A program made the translations under genes and the position numbers. A stretch of DNA of 64,000 nt, taken from NCBI RefSeq assembly GCF_025993685.1, contig NZ_DAJPEN010000001.1:1178001-1242000 (forward strand), given 5' to 3'. The first letter of the stretch is position 1. Each line of letters begins with the position of its first letter. This document shows, one piece after another, positions 52,762-61,253 of this stretch. The notes beneath the pieces were generated by a model that was not told the DNA's origin, ran no database searches, and saw only the letters and a program-made list of their open reading frames with translations. The stretch is from Bacteroides mediterraneensis (lineage in GTDB: Bacteria > Bacteroidota > Bacteroidia > Bacteroidales > Bacteroidaceae).

Positions 52762-53217
52762 TTATTTTCTTTTCTCCTGACCTTTCTGGCCGTGCTTGAA
52801 GCCCTTCAGCAGCTCCCGGTGGAAGCGCATTTCAGCCTTTTGCAGCAGATAGATTTTCTTGGCCGGGAGGAACTGTTTGTACTTCCGCACGTATTCCAGC
52901 TCCAGCTCATCGGTGGCGATGCGGGCCTGAATCACGTCTTCCACAATCTTGCCGTATTCCGTCTCGGTGGTATTGGCATTTTTTCCCTGGCGAAGTTTCT
53001 GCCACGCCTCTTTGTTGTACACCTGTTTCTTGTCCTGCAACTCGAAGTAGAGCGGGAAGAATTTCTGTGCCTCTTCGTTGTTCAGTCCCGCCTGTTGGGT
53101 GAAAAATTCTTTCTGGCGGTTGCGGAATTCTTCTTTGCTGAGTTTGGCGTTCTGTGCCTGCAAGCCGGTCAGGCAGACCGTCAGCAGGAGCACGAGCGTG
53201 TAAATTGTTCTTTTCAT
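52762..53217 (-). CDS. Spy/CpxP-like periplasmic protein
   Basis: The protein has 151 residues: a signal peptide ending near GLQAQ and then a helical, charged domain with LSKEEFRNRQKEFFTQQAGL, KFFPLYFELQDKKQVYNK and a basic tail. Size and helical pattern resemble Spy/CpxP-like periplasmic proteins, but the LTxxQ motif is not clear. It is third in a sigma / anti-sigma-like / periplasmic protein cluster and may belong to that stress regulon. I start at ATG 53217, 10 bases after the upstream gene's stop. Confidence 0.65.
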   Translation of the reverse strand: MKRTIYTLVLLLTVCLTGLQAQNAKLSKEEFRNRQKEFFTQQAGLNNEEAQKFFPLYFELQDKKQVYNKEAWQKLRQGKNANTTETEYGKIVEDVIQARIATDELELEYVRKYKQFLPAKKIYLLQKAEMRFHRELLKGFKHGQKGQEKRK

Positions 53218-53227
53218 TCTTATTCCT

Positions 53228-53608
53228 TTATTTATAGATTTCCGTATCTGCATCGGTGAGATACTGGTATAGGGTATAATCGTCCATCATGGTCTGGTTG
53301 ACAATCGGGTCGATGTATTCGTCGGGCACTTCGGTGAAATCCGTCATCTCCGAGGTGGCGGCAGGCGACTGCGACTGCTTTTCGCCCACGAACATCCGTA
53401 CGCTGAGCATCAGTCCGCAGAACATGGCAGCCATGTAGACCCACGGCTTGACGCGTGTCCACAGCGTCAGTTTGGGTGCAGGCTGCGCCTCACGTTCCGG
53501 AAGCTTCTCCATCAGCTGTTCCGTGAAGCGTTCAAAGTAACCTTCCGGCACCGTGAAAGGATTCTCGGTTCCACATCTCTTCAGTAAGTCTGTTTCTTCC
53601 TTTTTCAT
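53228..53608 (-). CDS. Putative membrane anti-sigma factor
   Basis: The protein has 126 residues. A cytoplasmic N-terminus with NPFTVPEGYFERFTEQLMEKL precedes one transmembrane helix at about 53-72 (VYMAAMFCGLMLSVRMF) and an acidic periplasmic tail. This layout and the position directly after an ECF sigma gene suggest an anti-sigma factor, although no zinc-binding anti-sigma motif is seen. The gap to the sigma gene is 45 bp. Confidence 0.6.
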   Translation of the reverse strand: MKKEETDLLKRCGTENPFTVPEGYFERFTEQLMEKLPEREAQPAPKLTLWTRVKPWVYMAAMFCGLMLSVRMFVGEKQSQSPAATSEMTDFTEVPDEYIDPIVNQTMMDDYTLYQYLTDADTEIYK

Positions 53609-53653
53609 ATTTTTGCCTCCTTTGGAAGTTAGATTCGAATTTGTAAAAAAGGT

Positions 53654-54205
53654 TTAATCATGTTGATGAAAAAAATCTTCTATTTTTTTCACGGCATGGT
53701 GATAGGACGCCTTCAGCGCCCCTACGCTGGTGCCCAGAATCTCCGACATCTCTTCGTATTTCATTTCCTGGAAATATTTCAGGTTGAAGATGATGCGTTG
53801 CTTTTCGGGCAGTTGCAGGATGGCCTTCTGGAAGAGCTTCTGCGTTTCGTCGCCGTTGAAGTAAGGGTCACTCTCCAGTTTGTTGGCCAGGGCCGCGTCG
53901 GCATCGTCGAGCGACAGGCGGTTTTCGGCCCGCTGCTTGTTCAGGAAGTTCAGACACTCGTTGAGGGCGATGCGGTAGAGCCAGGTGGAAATCTTGGCGT
54001 CGCCGCGGAAATAGTCCAGGTTGGTCCATGCCTTGATGAACGTATTCTGCAACAGGTCGTTGGCGTCGTCGTGTGAAACCACCATGCGCCGTATCTGCCA
54101 GTACAGCTGTTCGCTGTAGGCCTTCACTATCCGTTCGAAGCCTTTTCGTTGCATCGACGGGTCCTGAAGCATCAGTATGGTTTCTTTTTCGTTATAATTG
54201 TTCAT
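53654..54205 (-). CDS. ECF-type RNA polymerase sigma factor
   Basis: The protein has 183 residues. Sigma region 2 lies at about 25-95 (YSEQLYWQIRRMV, DANDLLQNTFIKAW, FRGDAKISTWLYRIALNEC) and region 4 at about 125-178 (LPEKQRIIFNLKYFQEMKYEE, LGTSVGALKASYHHAVKKI). It probably transcribes its own operon and a stress regulon, with the next gene as its inhibitor. The short inverted repeat TTGTCT-GGTA-AGACAA at 54225-54240, just upstream of the start, could be regulatory. Confidence 0.93.
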   Translation of the reverse strand: MNNYNEKETILMLQDPSMQRKGFERIVKAYSEQLYWQIRRMVVSHDDANDLLQNTFIKAWTNLDYFRGDAKISTWLYRIALNECLNFLNKQRAENRLSLDDADAALANKLESDPYFNGDETQKLFQKAILQLPEKQRIIFNLKYFQEMKYEEMSEILGTSVGALKASYHHAVKKIEDFFHQHD

Positions 54206-54284
54206 GGCGTGTGCGGGTTCGTCATTGTCTGGTAAGACAATCTCCCGGGGAATCGGTTTAATGAGGTTAGTTTTCTTTAACGTC

Positions 54285-55199
54285 TCAGAGCGAGATTTTC
54301 AGCCCCTCGTCGGCGGCCAGGGTGTCGGGGAAGACGGCGCGGGCCTCTTCCAGCAAGGCATTCTCGTCTTCGTAGCGCGCGGAGAAATGGCCAATGAGCA
54401 GGCGTTTCACTCCAGCTTCCCTGGCAATGCGGGCGGCCTGTGCGGCGGTGGAGTGGAGGGTCTGCTTGGCTCGGACGGATTCGCTTTCGGTGAAGGTGGC
54501 TTCATGGAACAGCAGGTCCACGCCCGCCACCTGTTCCGCCAGACGGGGCAGGTACACCGTGTCCGAACAGTAGGCATACGCCCGCGGCGGGTCGGAGGGA
54601 GTGGTGAGCCGGTCGTTGGGAACCACCGTCCCGTCGTCCAGCACATAGTCCTCGCCGTTCTTGATGCGGTTCATCATGCAGATGGGGATGCCGTAGAAAT
54701 CAATCATGTCGCGCCGGATATGGTTGGGCATCGGCTTCTCGCGGAAGAGGAAGCCGCAGGTAGGCAGGCGATGGCGCAGGGGGATGGTCTCCACGCTGAC
54801 GGAGCGGTCATCGTAAATCACGGCACGTTCGCCCGGGTTGAAGGGGTGGAACACCACCTGATAGGACATCCCCTTGCAGAAAAACTCCAGTTGCGGTTCC
54901 AGCAGACGCTGCAGGTCGGCATGGGCATGGATGTGGAGGTCGGCCGTGCGTTCCAGCATGCCGAACGTGGAAATCAGTCCCATGAGCCCGAAGCAATGGT
55001 CGCCGTGGAGGTGGGAGATGAAGATGTGGTTCAGCCGGCTGAACTTCAGCTTGGCGCGGCGGAGCTGCACCTGTGTGCCTTCGCCGCAGTCAATCATGAA
55101 CAGTTTCTCGCGGATGTTGAGCACCTGCGAGGTGGCCTGATGGCGGGTAGTGGGCAGGGCCGAACCGCATCCCAGGATGTGTAGGTCAAATTTTTCCAT
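54285..55199 (-). CDS. rnz: Ribonuclease Z
   Basis: RNase Z removes the 3' trailer from tRNA precursors; this suits a genome whose two visible tRNA genes do not encode CCA. The protein has 304 residues, an MBL-fold enzyme with the metal motif HLHGDH (63-68) and later His/Asp residues in ETIPLRHRLPT and LIGHFSARYED. LGCGSALPTTRHQ at the N-terminus is typical. It starts 5 bases after the CoA-transferase gene ends and precedes the sigma gene. Confidence 0.95.
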   Translation of the reverse strand: MEKFDLHILGCGSALPTTRHQATSQVLNIREKLFMIDCGEGTQVQLRRAKLKFSRLNHIFISHLHGDHCFGLMGLISTFGMLERTADLHIHAHADLQRLLEPQLEFFCKGMSYQVVFHPFNPGERAVIYDDRSVSVETIPLRHRLPTCGFLFREKPMPNHIRRDMIDFYGIPICMMNRIKNGEDYVLDDGTVVPNDRLTTPSDPPRAYAYCSDTVYLPRLAEQVAGVDLLFHEATFTESESVRAKQTLHSTAAQAARIAREAGVKRLLIGHFSARYEDENALLEEARAVFPDTLAADEGLKISL

Positions 55200-55204
55200 T
55201 CTTT

Positions 55205-56695
55205 TTAGTCAAACTTGGTGTTTCGCATGTCGCCCGTCTCGGCATAGGCCAGGTGCATCTGGAAGGCATGGCGCAGCGACATCGGCGTGTGGCAGGAGTG
55301 ACCTTCCGAAAGCTTCAGGTAATCCCACAACAGCTGTTTGTAGTCGGGGTGCGCACAGTTTTCAATGATGCAGCGGGCACGTTGCGAGGGCGATTTCCCG
55401 CGCAGGTCGGCCACGCCCTGTTCCGTCACGAGGATGCGCACGTCGTGTTCCGTGCTGTCCACGTGCGATACCTGGGGCACGATGGACGAAATCAGTCCGC
55501 CTTTGGCCACCGACGGGGTGGTAAAGATAGACAAAAAGGCGTTTCTGGCAAAATCGCCCGAGCCTCCGATGCCGTTCATAATCTGGCTGCCCGACACGTG
55601 CGTGCTGTTCACGTTGCCGAAGATGTCGGCTTCGAGGGCCGTGTTGATGGCGATGATGCCCAGGCGGCGGATCATCTCCGGGTGGTTGGTGATTTCCTGC
55701 GGACGCAGCAGGATGCGGTCGCGGAAGGTGCCGATGTGGTCGTACATCGTGTCCAGATGGTCTTCCGACAGGGTGAGCGAGCTGCCGGTGGCAAACCGGA
55801 TACGGTCTTTCAGCATCAGGTCGATGACCGAGTTCTGTATCACTTCCGTGAACATGGAGAAGGCGGGGAGGTTCGGGTCGTCGCCCAAGGCACCCAATAC
55901 GGCGTTGGCGATGTTTCCCACACCCGACTGCAGGGGCAGGAACTCCTTGGGGATGGCACCGTTCTTCCATTCGCGCAGCAGGAAGGAGGCCACGTTGTGC
56001 CCGATTTGCAGGGTGGCTTCGTTCTGCGGCGTGAAGGCGGCGATGTGGTCGCGGGCATTCGTGCGGACCACTCCCGTAATCTTCTTCGGGTCGATTTTCA
56101 CGCTGGTGCGTCCGGCCCGGTCGTTCACGTGGTAGAGAGGAATCTCCGTCCGGTAGGGCGGGTTGTCCAGTATATAGATGTCGTGCATGCCGGTGAGCTT
56201 GCCCGTATGCGCTTCATTCAGTTCGATGATGACCCGTTCGGCTTGCTGGAGCAGGGTGGGCGAGATGCCGACCGAGGTGCTCAGGATAATCTCTCCGTCG
56301 TCGGTGAGGTCGGAGGCTTCTACGATGGCCACATGGATTTTCCCCAGAAAACCGTAGCGCACGTCTTGTCCGATTTGCGAGAGATGGAGGTCGAAATATT
56401 GCACTTCGTGCTGGTTGATGGCCGTGCGCATGTCCTTGTTCGACTGGAAGGGCGTGCGGAACGACACGGCGTGTACCTTGACCAGGGCACTGTCTACCTG
56501 ACTGCCCGTGGCGCCTCCCGTGATGAGGCCGACCTTGAATTCTTTACCTTGTGCATGTTGTGCTTCTGCGTAGGCGGCCAGTGCTTCCGGCACGGCTTTC
56601 GGTGTTCCTACTGATGAAAATCCGCCGATGCCGACGGTGTCCCCATGATGAATCGTGGCAGCGGCTTCGGCTGCCGTAATAAATGCGTATGTCAT
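55205..56695 (-). CDS. Acetyl-CoA hydrolase/CoA-transferase family protein
   Basis: The protein has 496 residues of the family that includes succinyl-CoA:acetate CoA-transferase, used by anaerobes to convert acetyl-CoA and succinate into acetate and succinyl-CoA. Motifs include HHGDTVGIGGFSSVGTPKAV, NDRAGRTSVKIDPKKITGVV, GIGGSGDFARNA and TEQGVADLRGKSPSQRA. The exact reaction is not fixed by the sequence. I start at ATG 56695 (MTYAFITAAEA), 30 bases after the predicted start site; an upstream in-frame ATG at 56845 would precede the promoter. Confidence 0.88.
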   Translation of the reverse strand: MTYAFITAAEAAATIHHGDTVGIGGFSSVGTPKAVPEALAAYAEAQHAQGKEFKVGLITGGATGSQVDSALVKVHAVSFRTPFQSNKDMRTAINQHEVQYFDLHLSQIGQDVRYGFLGKIHVAIVEASDLTDDGEIILSTSVGISPTLLQQAERVIIELNEAHTGKLTGMHDIYILDNPPYRTEIPLYHVNDRAGRTSVKIDPKKITGVVRTNARDHIAAFTPQNEATLQIGHNVASFLLREWKNGAIPKEFLPLQSGVGNIANAVLGALGDDPNLPAFSMFTEVIQNSVIDLMLKDRIRFATGSSLTLSEDHLDTMYDHIGTFRDRILLRPQEITNHPEMIRRLGIIAINTALEADIFGNVNSTHVSGSQIMNGIGGSGDFARNAFLSIFTTPSVAKGGLISSIVPQVSHVDSTEHDVRILVTEQGVADLRGKSPSQRARCIIENCAHPDYKQLLWDYLKLSEGHSCHTPMSLRHAFQMHLAYAETGDMRNTKFD

Positions 56696-56731
56696 GATGT
56701 GTTTTTGGTCTTTTGCTACAAAATAGTCAGA

Positions 56732-56762
56732 CAAAGTTAGAATTTGTAATTCAGATAACCAA
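56732..56762 (-). promoter_or_regulatory. Promoter of the CoA-transferase gene
   Basis: On the minus strand, TTG (56762-56760) and TAACTTTG (56739-56732) are separated by 20 bases, 37 bases before the ATG. Confidence 0.7.
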
Positions 56763-56960
56763 TCTTTCTGACGTCTTTTCCGGTTTTGGTCCCGAAAGTT
56801 ATCTGATTCGCGCAAAATAAACTTATATTTATGCTTTCTCATCAAAAAAGCGAATCAGAATGATACGTTCAAACGGATTTCCTTTTATTTTTGTGAAGAA
56901 TTATCACGGAATTGTGATGAAAGATGAGAGTAACTAACTAAAAATGCTTTTACTGTGAAT

Positions 56961-58472
56961 ATGTGGAGAAAAGTCAGGCGCACGCTGGGAGTGTTGTGCC
57001 TGGTATTCGTGACGCTGTTGTTCGTCGACTTCACGGGCGTGTTGCATGCATGGCTGGGATGGATGGCGAAGATTCAGTTCCTTCCGGCGCTTTTTGCCTT
57101 GAATGCCGGAGTAATCGTGTGTTTGATTTTGCTCACGCTGGTAGCCGGACGTGTGTATTGTTCGGTGATTTGTCCGCTGGGCGTGTTTCAGGATGTGGTG
57201 GCCCGTCTGGCCAGAGGCCGCAAGAAAATGCCTTATACCTATTCCAAACCGAAGAGTTGGCTGCGCTACGGGGTGCTGGTCATCTATGTGCTGGCTGTGC
57301 TGCTGGGCGTGCATGCCCTGGTGGCTTTGCTCGACCCGTATGCGGTGTATGGCCGTGCAGCCCACAGTTTCCTGCAACCCTTGTGGATGTGGGGCAACAA
57401 CCTGCTGGCTTCGCTGGCCGAACGCATGGACAGCTATGCGTTCTATTCGGTGGAGGTCTGGCTTAAGAGTCTGCCCGTGTTGATTGTGGCGGCGGTGATG
57501 CTGGTGCTGGTCATCGTGCTGGCGGCACGCAACGGCCGTACCTATTGTAATACCATCTGTCCGGTGGGTACCTTGCTGGGATTCTTCTCCCGCTTTGCCT
57601 TGTTCCGCATCACCATCGACAAGGAGAAATGCAACGGCTGTACCCTTTGTGCCCGCAACTGTAAGGCGGCTTGCATCGACGTGAAGAACCATGCGGTGGA
57701 CGGAAGCCGTTGCGTGGCTTGCATGGACTGTCTGGACAAATGTCATAAAGGTGCCATCGGCTACCGTTTCGCGTATGGAAAGAAGACGGAAAAGGCTGAG
57801 GCTCCGGTGGCCGGAAAACCGGATTCCACTGCCGGACGCCGGGAGTTCCTGGCCGGCTCTTTGTTGCTGGCAGGGTCGGTGCTGAAGGCACAGGTGGCCA
57901 AGAAGGCGGAAGCCATCAAGATGGACGGCGGACTGGCCGATATCATCGACAAGAAAGAGCCGGTGCGCCATACGCCGATTGTACCGCCGGGAGCACAGGG
58001 ACTCCGTCACCTGCAATCGCACTGTACAGCTTGCCAGCTGTGCGTGTCGGCTTGTCCGAACGAGGTGCTGCGGCCCTCCAGCTCCCTGGATTCCTTCATG
58101 CAACCCTACATGTCGTACGAACGCGGTTACTGCCGTCCGGAGTGTACGCGCTGTTCCGAGGTGTGTCCCGCAGGGGCCATCCTGAAAATCGACAAGGCCG
58201 AGAAGTCTTCCATCCAGATTGGGCATGCCGTGTGGGTGAAAGACTTGTGCATCCCGCTCACCGACAAGCAGGAGTGCGGCAACTGTGCCCGCCATTGTCC
58301 GGTGAACGCCATTTCGATGGTGCCTTCCGACCCGTCCAACCCCGACTCGCTGAAGATTCCGGCTGTGAACGAAGCCCGTTGCATCGGTTGCGGAGCCTGT
58401 GAGAACCTGTGTCCGGCCCGTCCGTTGAGCGCCATCTACGTGGAAGGCCACGAACGTCACCGTACGCTTTAA
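56961..58472 (+). CDS. NapH/NapG-like polyferredoxin membrane protein
   Basis: The protein has 503 residues. The N-terminal half has about four transmembrane helices with RVYCSVICPLGVFQD and RTYCNTICPVGTLLGFF, as in NapH/CcoG-type proteins. Six cysteine clusters follow: CNGCTLCARNC, CVACMDCLDKC, CTACQLCVSACP, CTRCSEVCP, CGNCARHCP and CIGCGACENLCP. Between the second and third is an internal GRREFLAG motif (about 292-299) before a hydrophobic stretch, much like the twin-arginine signal at the start of NapG. So it looks like NapH fused to NapG. It probably relays electrons from the quinone pool to the reductase next door. I chose ATG 56961 over the GTG at 56955. Confidence 0.82.
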   Translation: MWRKVRRTLGVLCLVFVTLLFVDFTGVLHAWLGWMAKIQFLPALFALNAGVIVCLILLTLVAGRVYCSVICPLGVFQDVVARLARGRKKMPYTYSKPKSWLRYGVLVIYVLAVLLGVHALVALLDPYAVYGRAAHSFLQPLWMWGNNLLASLAERMDSYAFYSVEVWLKSLPVLIVAAVMLVLVIVLAARNGRTYCNTICPVGTLLGFFSRFALFRITIDKEKCNGCTLCARNCKAACIDVKNHAVDGSRCVACMDCLDKCHKGAIGYRFAYGKKTEKAEAPVAGKPDSTAGRREFLAGSLLLAGSVLKAQVAKKAEAIKMDGGLADIIDKKEPVRHTPIVPPGAQGLRHLQSHCTACQLCVSACPNEVLRPSSSLDSFMQPYMSYERGYCRPECTRCSEVCPAGAILKIDKAEKSSIQIGHAVWVKDLCIPLTDKQECGNCARHCPVNAISMVPSDPSNPDSLKIPAVNEARCIGCGACENLCPARPLSAIYVEGHERHRTL

Positions 58473-58505
58473 CTGAATTGTCTTACCTTTATATATGCAA
58501 AGAGA

Positions 58506-59879
58506 ATGGACGAGAAAAAACAGATGAATCGAAGAGATTTCCTGAAGATAGTAGGCATCAGTACGGTGGGAGCCACGGCGGCCCTCTCCGGCTGTGCACC
58601 CGATAAGAAAGAAACCAGCCAGGGGGTAGGCGAGGTGCCCGTGGGCAAGATGACCTACCGCCAGTTTCCTCCCAACGAGGACAAGGTGTCGCTGCTGGGC
58701 TACGGCTGTATGCGCTGGCCCACCCTTCCGGCTCCGGGAGGCGACGGCAACGTCATCGACCAGGAGGAGGTGAACCGGCTGGTGGACTATGCCATCGAGC
58801 ATGGCGTGAACTATTTCGATACGGCCCCGGTCTATGTGCAGGGCTGGTCGGAGACTTCCACGGGTATCGCCTTGAAACGGCATCCGCGCGAGAAGTTCTT
58901 CGTGGCCACCAAGATGTCGAACTTCTCCAATTCCGATTATGATTTCGGGGTGAAGATGTATCACAATTCGATGAAGAAGCTGCAGGTGGACTACATCGAC
59001 TATTACCTGCTTCACATGCTGGGGGCTCCCGGCAAGCGGGGGTTGCAGGGACGTTTTCTGGACAACGGCCTGCTCGACTTTCTGCTCAAGGAGCGCGAGG
59101 CCGGACGTATCCGTCATCTGGGCTGGTCGTTCCATGGCACGAAGGAGGAATTCGACCGGGCACTGGCCATGCACGACCAGGTACACTGGGATTTCATTCA
59201 GATTCAGTTGAATTATTCCGACTGGCTGCATGCTTCGGGCAACAACGTCAATGCGGATTATCTGTATGAGCAGGTGAGCAGCCGGGACATTCCGGTAGTG
59301 GTGATGGAACCGTTGCTGGGCGGACGCTTGTCGAACATTCCCGAACACGTGTTTACCCGCCTGAAGGAGCGAAACCCCGAGGGCAGTGTGGCTTCGTGGG
59401 CTTTCCGTTTTGCCGGTACGCCGGCCAAGGTGCTGACCGTGCTCAGCGGCATGACCTATATGGAACACCTGCAAGACAACATCCGCACCTATTCGCCGCT
59501 GGTGCCGCTCACCCAGGAGGAGAACCAGTTCCTGCTCGACACGGCGGAACTGATGCTGCAATATCCCACCGTGCCCTGCAACGACTGTAAATACTGTATG
59601 CCTTGTCCTTACGGCATCGACATCCCCGGCGTCCTGGTACACTACAACAAGTGCGTGAACGAGGGCAACATGCCGAAAGACCGCATGGACGAGAACTACG
59701 TGAAAGCCCGTCGGGCCTTCCTGGTGGGCTACGACCGCAGCGTGCCGAAACTCCGTCAGGCCAGCCATTGCATCGGTTGCAACCAGTGCAGCCCGCATTG
59801 CCCGCAGTCCATCGACATCCCCAAGGAACTGCACCGCATTGATGCGTATGTGGAGAAACTGAAACAAGAGACGCTGTGA
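58506..59879 (+). CDS. Tat-exported Fe-S aldo/keto reductase
   Basis: The protein has 457 residues. A twin-arginine signal (MNRRDFLKIVG, near residues 7-17) precedes a lipobox-like ALSGC. The aldo/keto reductase barrel has GYGCMRWP, NYFDTAPVY with catalytic Asp and Tyr, and DYYLLHMLG. The C-terminal part adds two Fe-S motifs, CNDCKYCMPCPYGIDIP and CIGCNQCSPHCPQSI. This family is common in anaerobes, with unknown substrates. It follows the polyferredoxin gene by 33 bases and shares one base with the DUF1893 gene, so the three genes act together. Confidence 0.87.
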   Translation: MDEKKQMNRRDFLKIVGISTVGATAALSGCAPDKKETSQGVGEVPVGKMTYRQFPPNEDKVSLLGYGCMRWPTLPAPGGDGNVIDQEEVNRLVDYAIEHGVNYFDTAPVYVQGWSETSTGIALKRHPREKFFVATKMSNFSNSDYDFGVKMYHNSMKKLQVDYIDYYLLHMLGAPGKRGLQGRFLDNGLLDFLLKEREAGRIRHLGWSFHGTKEEFDRALAMHDQVHWDFIQIQLNYSDWLHASGNNVNADYLYEQVSSRDIPVVVMEPLLGGRLSNIPEHVFTRLKERNPEGSVASWAFRFAGTPAKVLTVLSGMTYMEHLQDNIRTYSPLVPLTQEENQFLLDTAELMLQYPTVPCNDCKYCMPCPYGIDIPGVLVHYNKCVNEGNMPKDRMDENYVKARRAFLVGYDRSVPKLRQASHCIGCNQCSPHCPQSIDIPKELHRIDAYVEKLKQETL

Positions 59880-60319
59880 TGGACGAACTGATACGCTTGC
59901 TGAACGAGGGAGGTTATTCCTGCGTGGTGCGTCATGGGGACGAGACCCGCACCTTCTCCCGCCGGGGAGTGGCCGACTTGTATGACTTGTACCGCACCGA
60001 CCGGGATTTCCTGCAAGGGGCCTGGCTGGCCGACAAAGTCGTGGGAAAAGGGGCTGCCGCCCTGATGGTGCTGGGAGGCGTGGCTCGCGTGTGGACCCGG
60101 GTCATCAGTACCCCGGCCCTGAGCCTGCTCCGGAACGGGGGTGTGGAAGTGGACTTTGCGGAAGAAGTGCCCTGCATCATCAACCGCACCCGCACGGGCC
60201 GCTGTCCGCTGGAGACCCTCTGCGACGTGTCGGACAATCCCGCGGCACTCTATCCGGTGATTGAGAGCTTTGTGAGCCGCATGCGGGAAGCCGCAGAAAA
60301 AGAAAAAAACAAACGTTGA
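59879..60319 (+). CDS. DUF1893 domain protein
   Basis: The protein has 146 residues with the DUF1893 pattern GGYSCVVRHGDETRTFSRRGVADL, LADKVVGKGAAALMVLGGVA and RTRTGRCPLETL. Its function is unknown. The ATG overlaps the preceding stop by one base (TGATG), indicating translational coupling; an in-frame GTG at 59876 is less likely. It recurs in this Fe-S operon context and may bind a ligand for the redox pair. Confidence 0.8.
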   Translation: MDELIRLLNEGGYSCVVRHGDETRTFSRRGVADLYDLYRTDRDFLQGAWLADKVVGKGAAALMVLGGVARVWTRVISTPALSLLRNGGVEVDFAEEVPCIINRTRTGRCPLETLCDVSDNPAALYPVIESFVSRMREAAEKEKNKR

Positions 60320-60334
60320 AAAATAGACTTATAC

Positions 60335-60844
60335 ATGGAAACAACCGTAAAACTTTACACATTGGGCTACAGCCGCGTGAAGACCTACGTCACCGCCCTG
60401 CTGTTTGTGGCCGGAAACATCGTCCTGCCCCAGCTTTTTCACCTGGTGCCGCAGGGAGGAGTGACCTGGCTGCCCATTTATTTCTTCACCCTGGTAGGGG
60501 CCTATAAATATGGCTGGAAGGCCGGACTGCTGACGGCGGTGCTCTCGCCGCTGCTCAACTCGTGGTGGTTCGGTATGCCTGCGCCTGCCGTGTTGCCGGC
60601 CATCCTGCTGAAATCCGTCCTGCTGGCCGTGGGAGCCGGACTGGTGGCTGCCCGCTTCCGGAAAGTCACCCTGCCGTTGCTGTTGGGCGTGGTGCTGTTC
60701 TATCAGGTGGCAGGTACGCTGGGCGAGTGGATGCTCTCCGGCAGCCTGTTCACTGCCTTGCAGGATTTCCGTATCGGCATTCCCGGCATGCTGCTGCAAG
60801 TGCTGGGAGGCTACTGGCTCATCCGCCGTGTGCTGAAGAAATAA
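60335..60844 (+). CDS. ECF-transporter S-component-like membrane protein
   Basis: The protein has 169 residues and about five to six transmembrane helices (TALLFVAGNIVLPQLF, WLPIYFFTLVGAYKYGW, KSVLLAVGAGLVAARF, LLLGVVLFYQVAGTL, MLLQVLGGYWLIRRV). The topology and the WWFGMPAPAVLPAILLKS segment resemble substrate-binding S components of ECF transporters. No energy-coupling genes are nearby, so it may use a shared ECF module. It is the last gene of the Fe-S operon. Confidence 0.65.
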   Translation: METTVKLYTLGYSRVKTYVTALLFVAGNIVLPQLFHLVPQGGVTWLPIYFFTLVGAYKYGWKAGLLTAVLSPLLNSWWFGMPAPAVLPAILLKSVLLAVGAGLVAARFRKVTLPLLLGVVLFYQVAGTLGEWMLSGSLFTALQDFRIGIPGMLLQVLGGYWLIRRVLKK

Positions 60845-60877
60845 GAAGACTTTTGAGGGCCTTTGACACCCGTGGGA

Positions 60878-60964
60878 AAACGCCTTTGCGTTTGGGTTCA
60901 AACGTCCTTGCGCTTTACTTGAAATGTCCTTGCGTTTGAACCAAAACGTAAGGACGTTTTTTTT
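60878..60964. repeat. 22-bp dyad repeat array 3 (AAACG type), also a terminator
   Basis: Four units start at 60878, 60900, 60922 and 60944. Each has a 16-bp dyad (AAACGCCTTTGCGTTT, AAACGTCCTTGCGCTT, AAATGTCCTTGCGTTT, AAACGTAAGGACGTTT) and a 6-bp spacer. The last unit has its centre in the reverse orientation (AAGG instead of CCTT). The third and fourth units together form a long hairpin ending in TTTTTTTT, which should terminate the Fe-S operon. The geometry equals that of arrays 1 and 2. Confidence 0.85.
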
Positions 60965-61042
60965 AGGGGTAACGGCGGGTGGAAAAGGCCTTCCGGAAGG
61001 GCTGAGAAAAGGAAAGATGAGGGGGTGTTGGCGAACGGGCAT

Positions 61043-61107
61043 AAAAAAAGGAGTTCCGCTGAACTCCAACCTTTTGTTAACCTTAAATCTAATACTATGA
61101 AAAACAC
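61043..61107 (-). ncRNA. Candidate small RNA of about 65 nt
   Basis: The minus strand has a full promoter (61112-61141) and, about 40 nt downstream, a terminator: GGAGTTC (61067-61061), a CGCT loop and GAACTCC (61056-61050), then a T7 run (61049-61043). No open reading frame fits between them. The predicted transcript starts near 61107. Its 5' part, with ATTAGATTTAAGG and GGTTAACAAAAGG, is unpaired and could base-pair with targets or bind a protein. I do not know a family name. Confidence 0.65.
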
Positions 61108-61111
61108 ATTG

Positions 61112-61141
61112 CAAATGTACGTATTTTCTGGTTCTCTGCAA
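61112..61141 (-). promoter_or_regulatory. Promoter of the candidate small RNA
   Basis: On the minus strand, TTG (61141-61139) and TACATTTG (61119-61112) are separated by exactly 19 bases, the ideal Bacteroidetes spacing. Confidence 0.75.
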
Positions 61142-61224
61142 GCAAAATACCCGAAAAAATCTGTTTAATAACATCTATTAGGATTTGCTTTTGTCGGAAA
61201 CGTTTTTGTTAACGCTTCTTTTAC

Positions 61225-61232
61225 TACCTTTG
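61225..61232 (+). promoter_or_regulatory. Promoter -7 element of the HpaII-like gene
   Basis: TACCTTTG matches TAnnTTTG and lies 21 bases before the ATG at 61254. A TTG at 61206-61208 is 16 bases upstream, slightly short of the ideal spacing. Confidence 0.55.
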
Positions 61233-61253
61233 CACTTAAAAAATAAAGAGATT

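Noticed and set aside
54198..56614. Two long plus-strand frames over rnz and the CoA-transferase
   Set aside because: Antisense shadows; the minus-strand proteins have full family signatures.
56934..59867. A 977-codon open frame on the minus strand across the Fe-S operon
   Set aside because: It runs antisense to three genes with clear motifs, is rich in His, Arg and Gln, and results from the codon bias of the GC-rich plus-strand genes.
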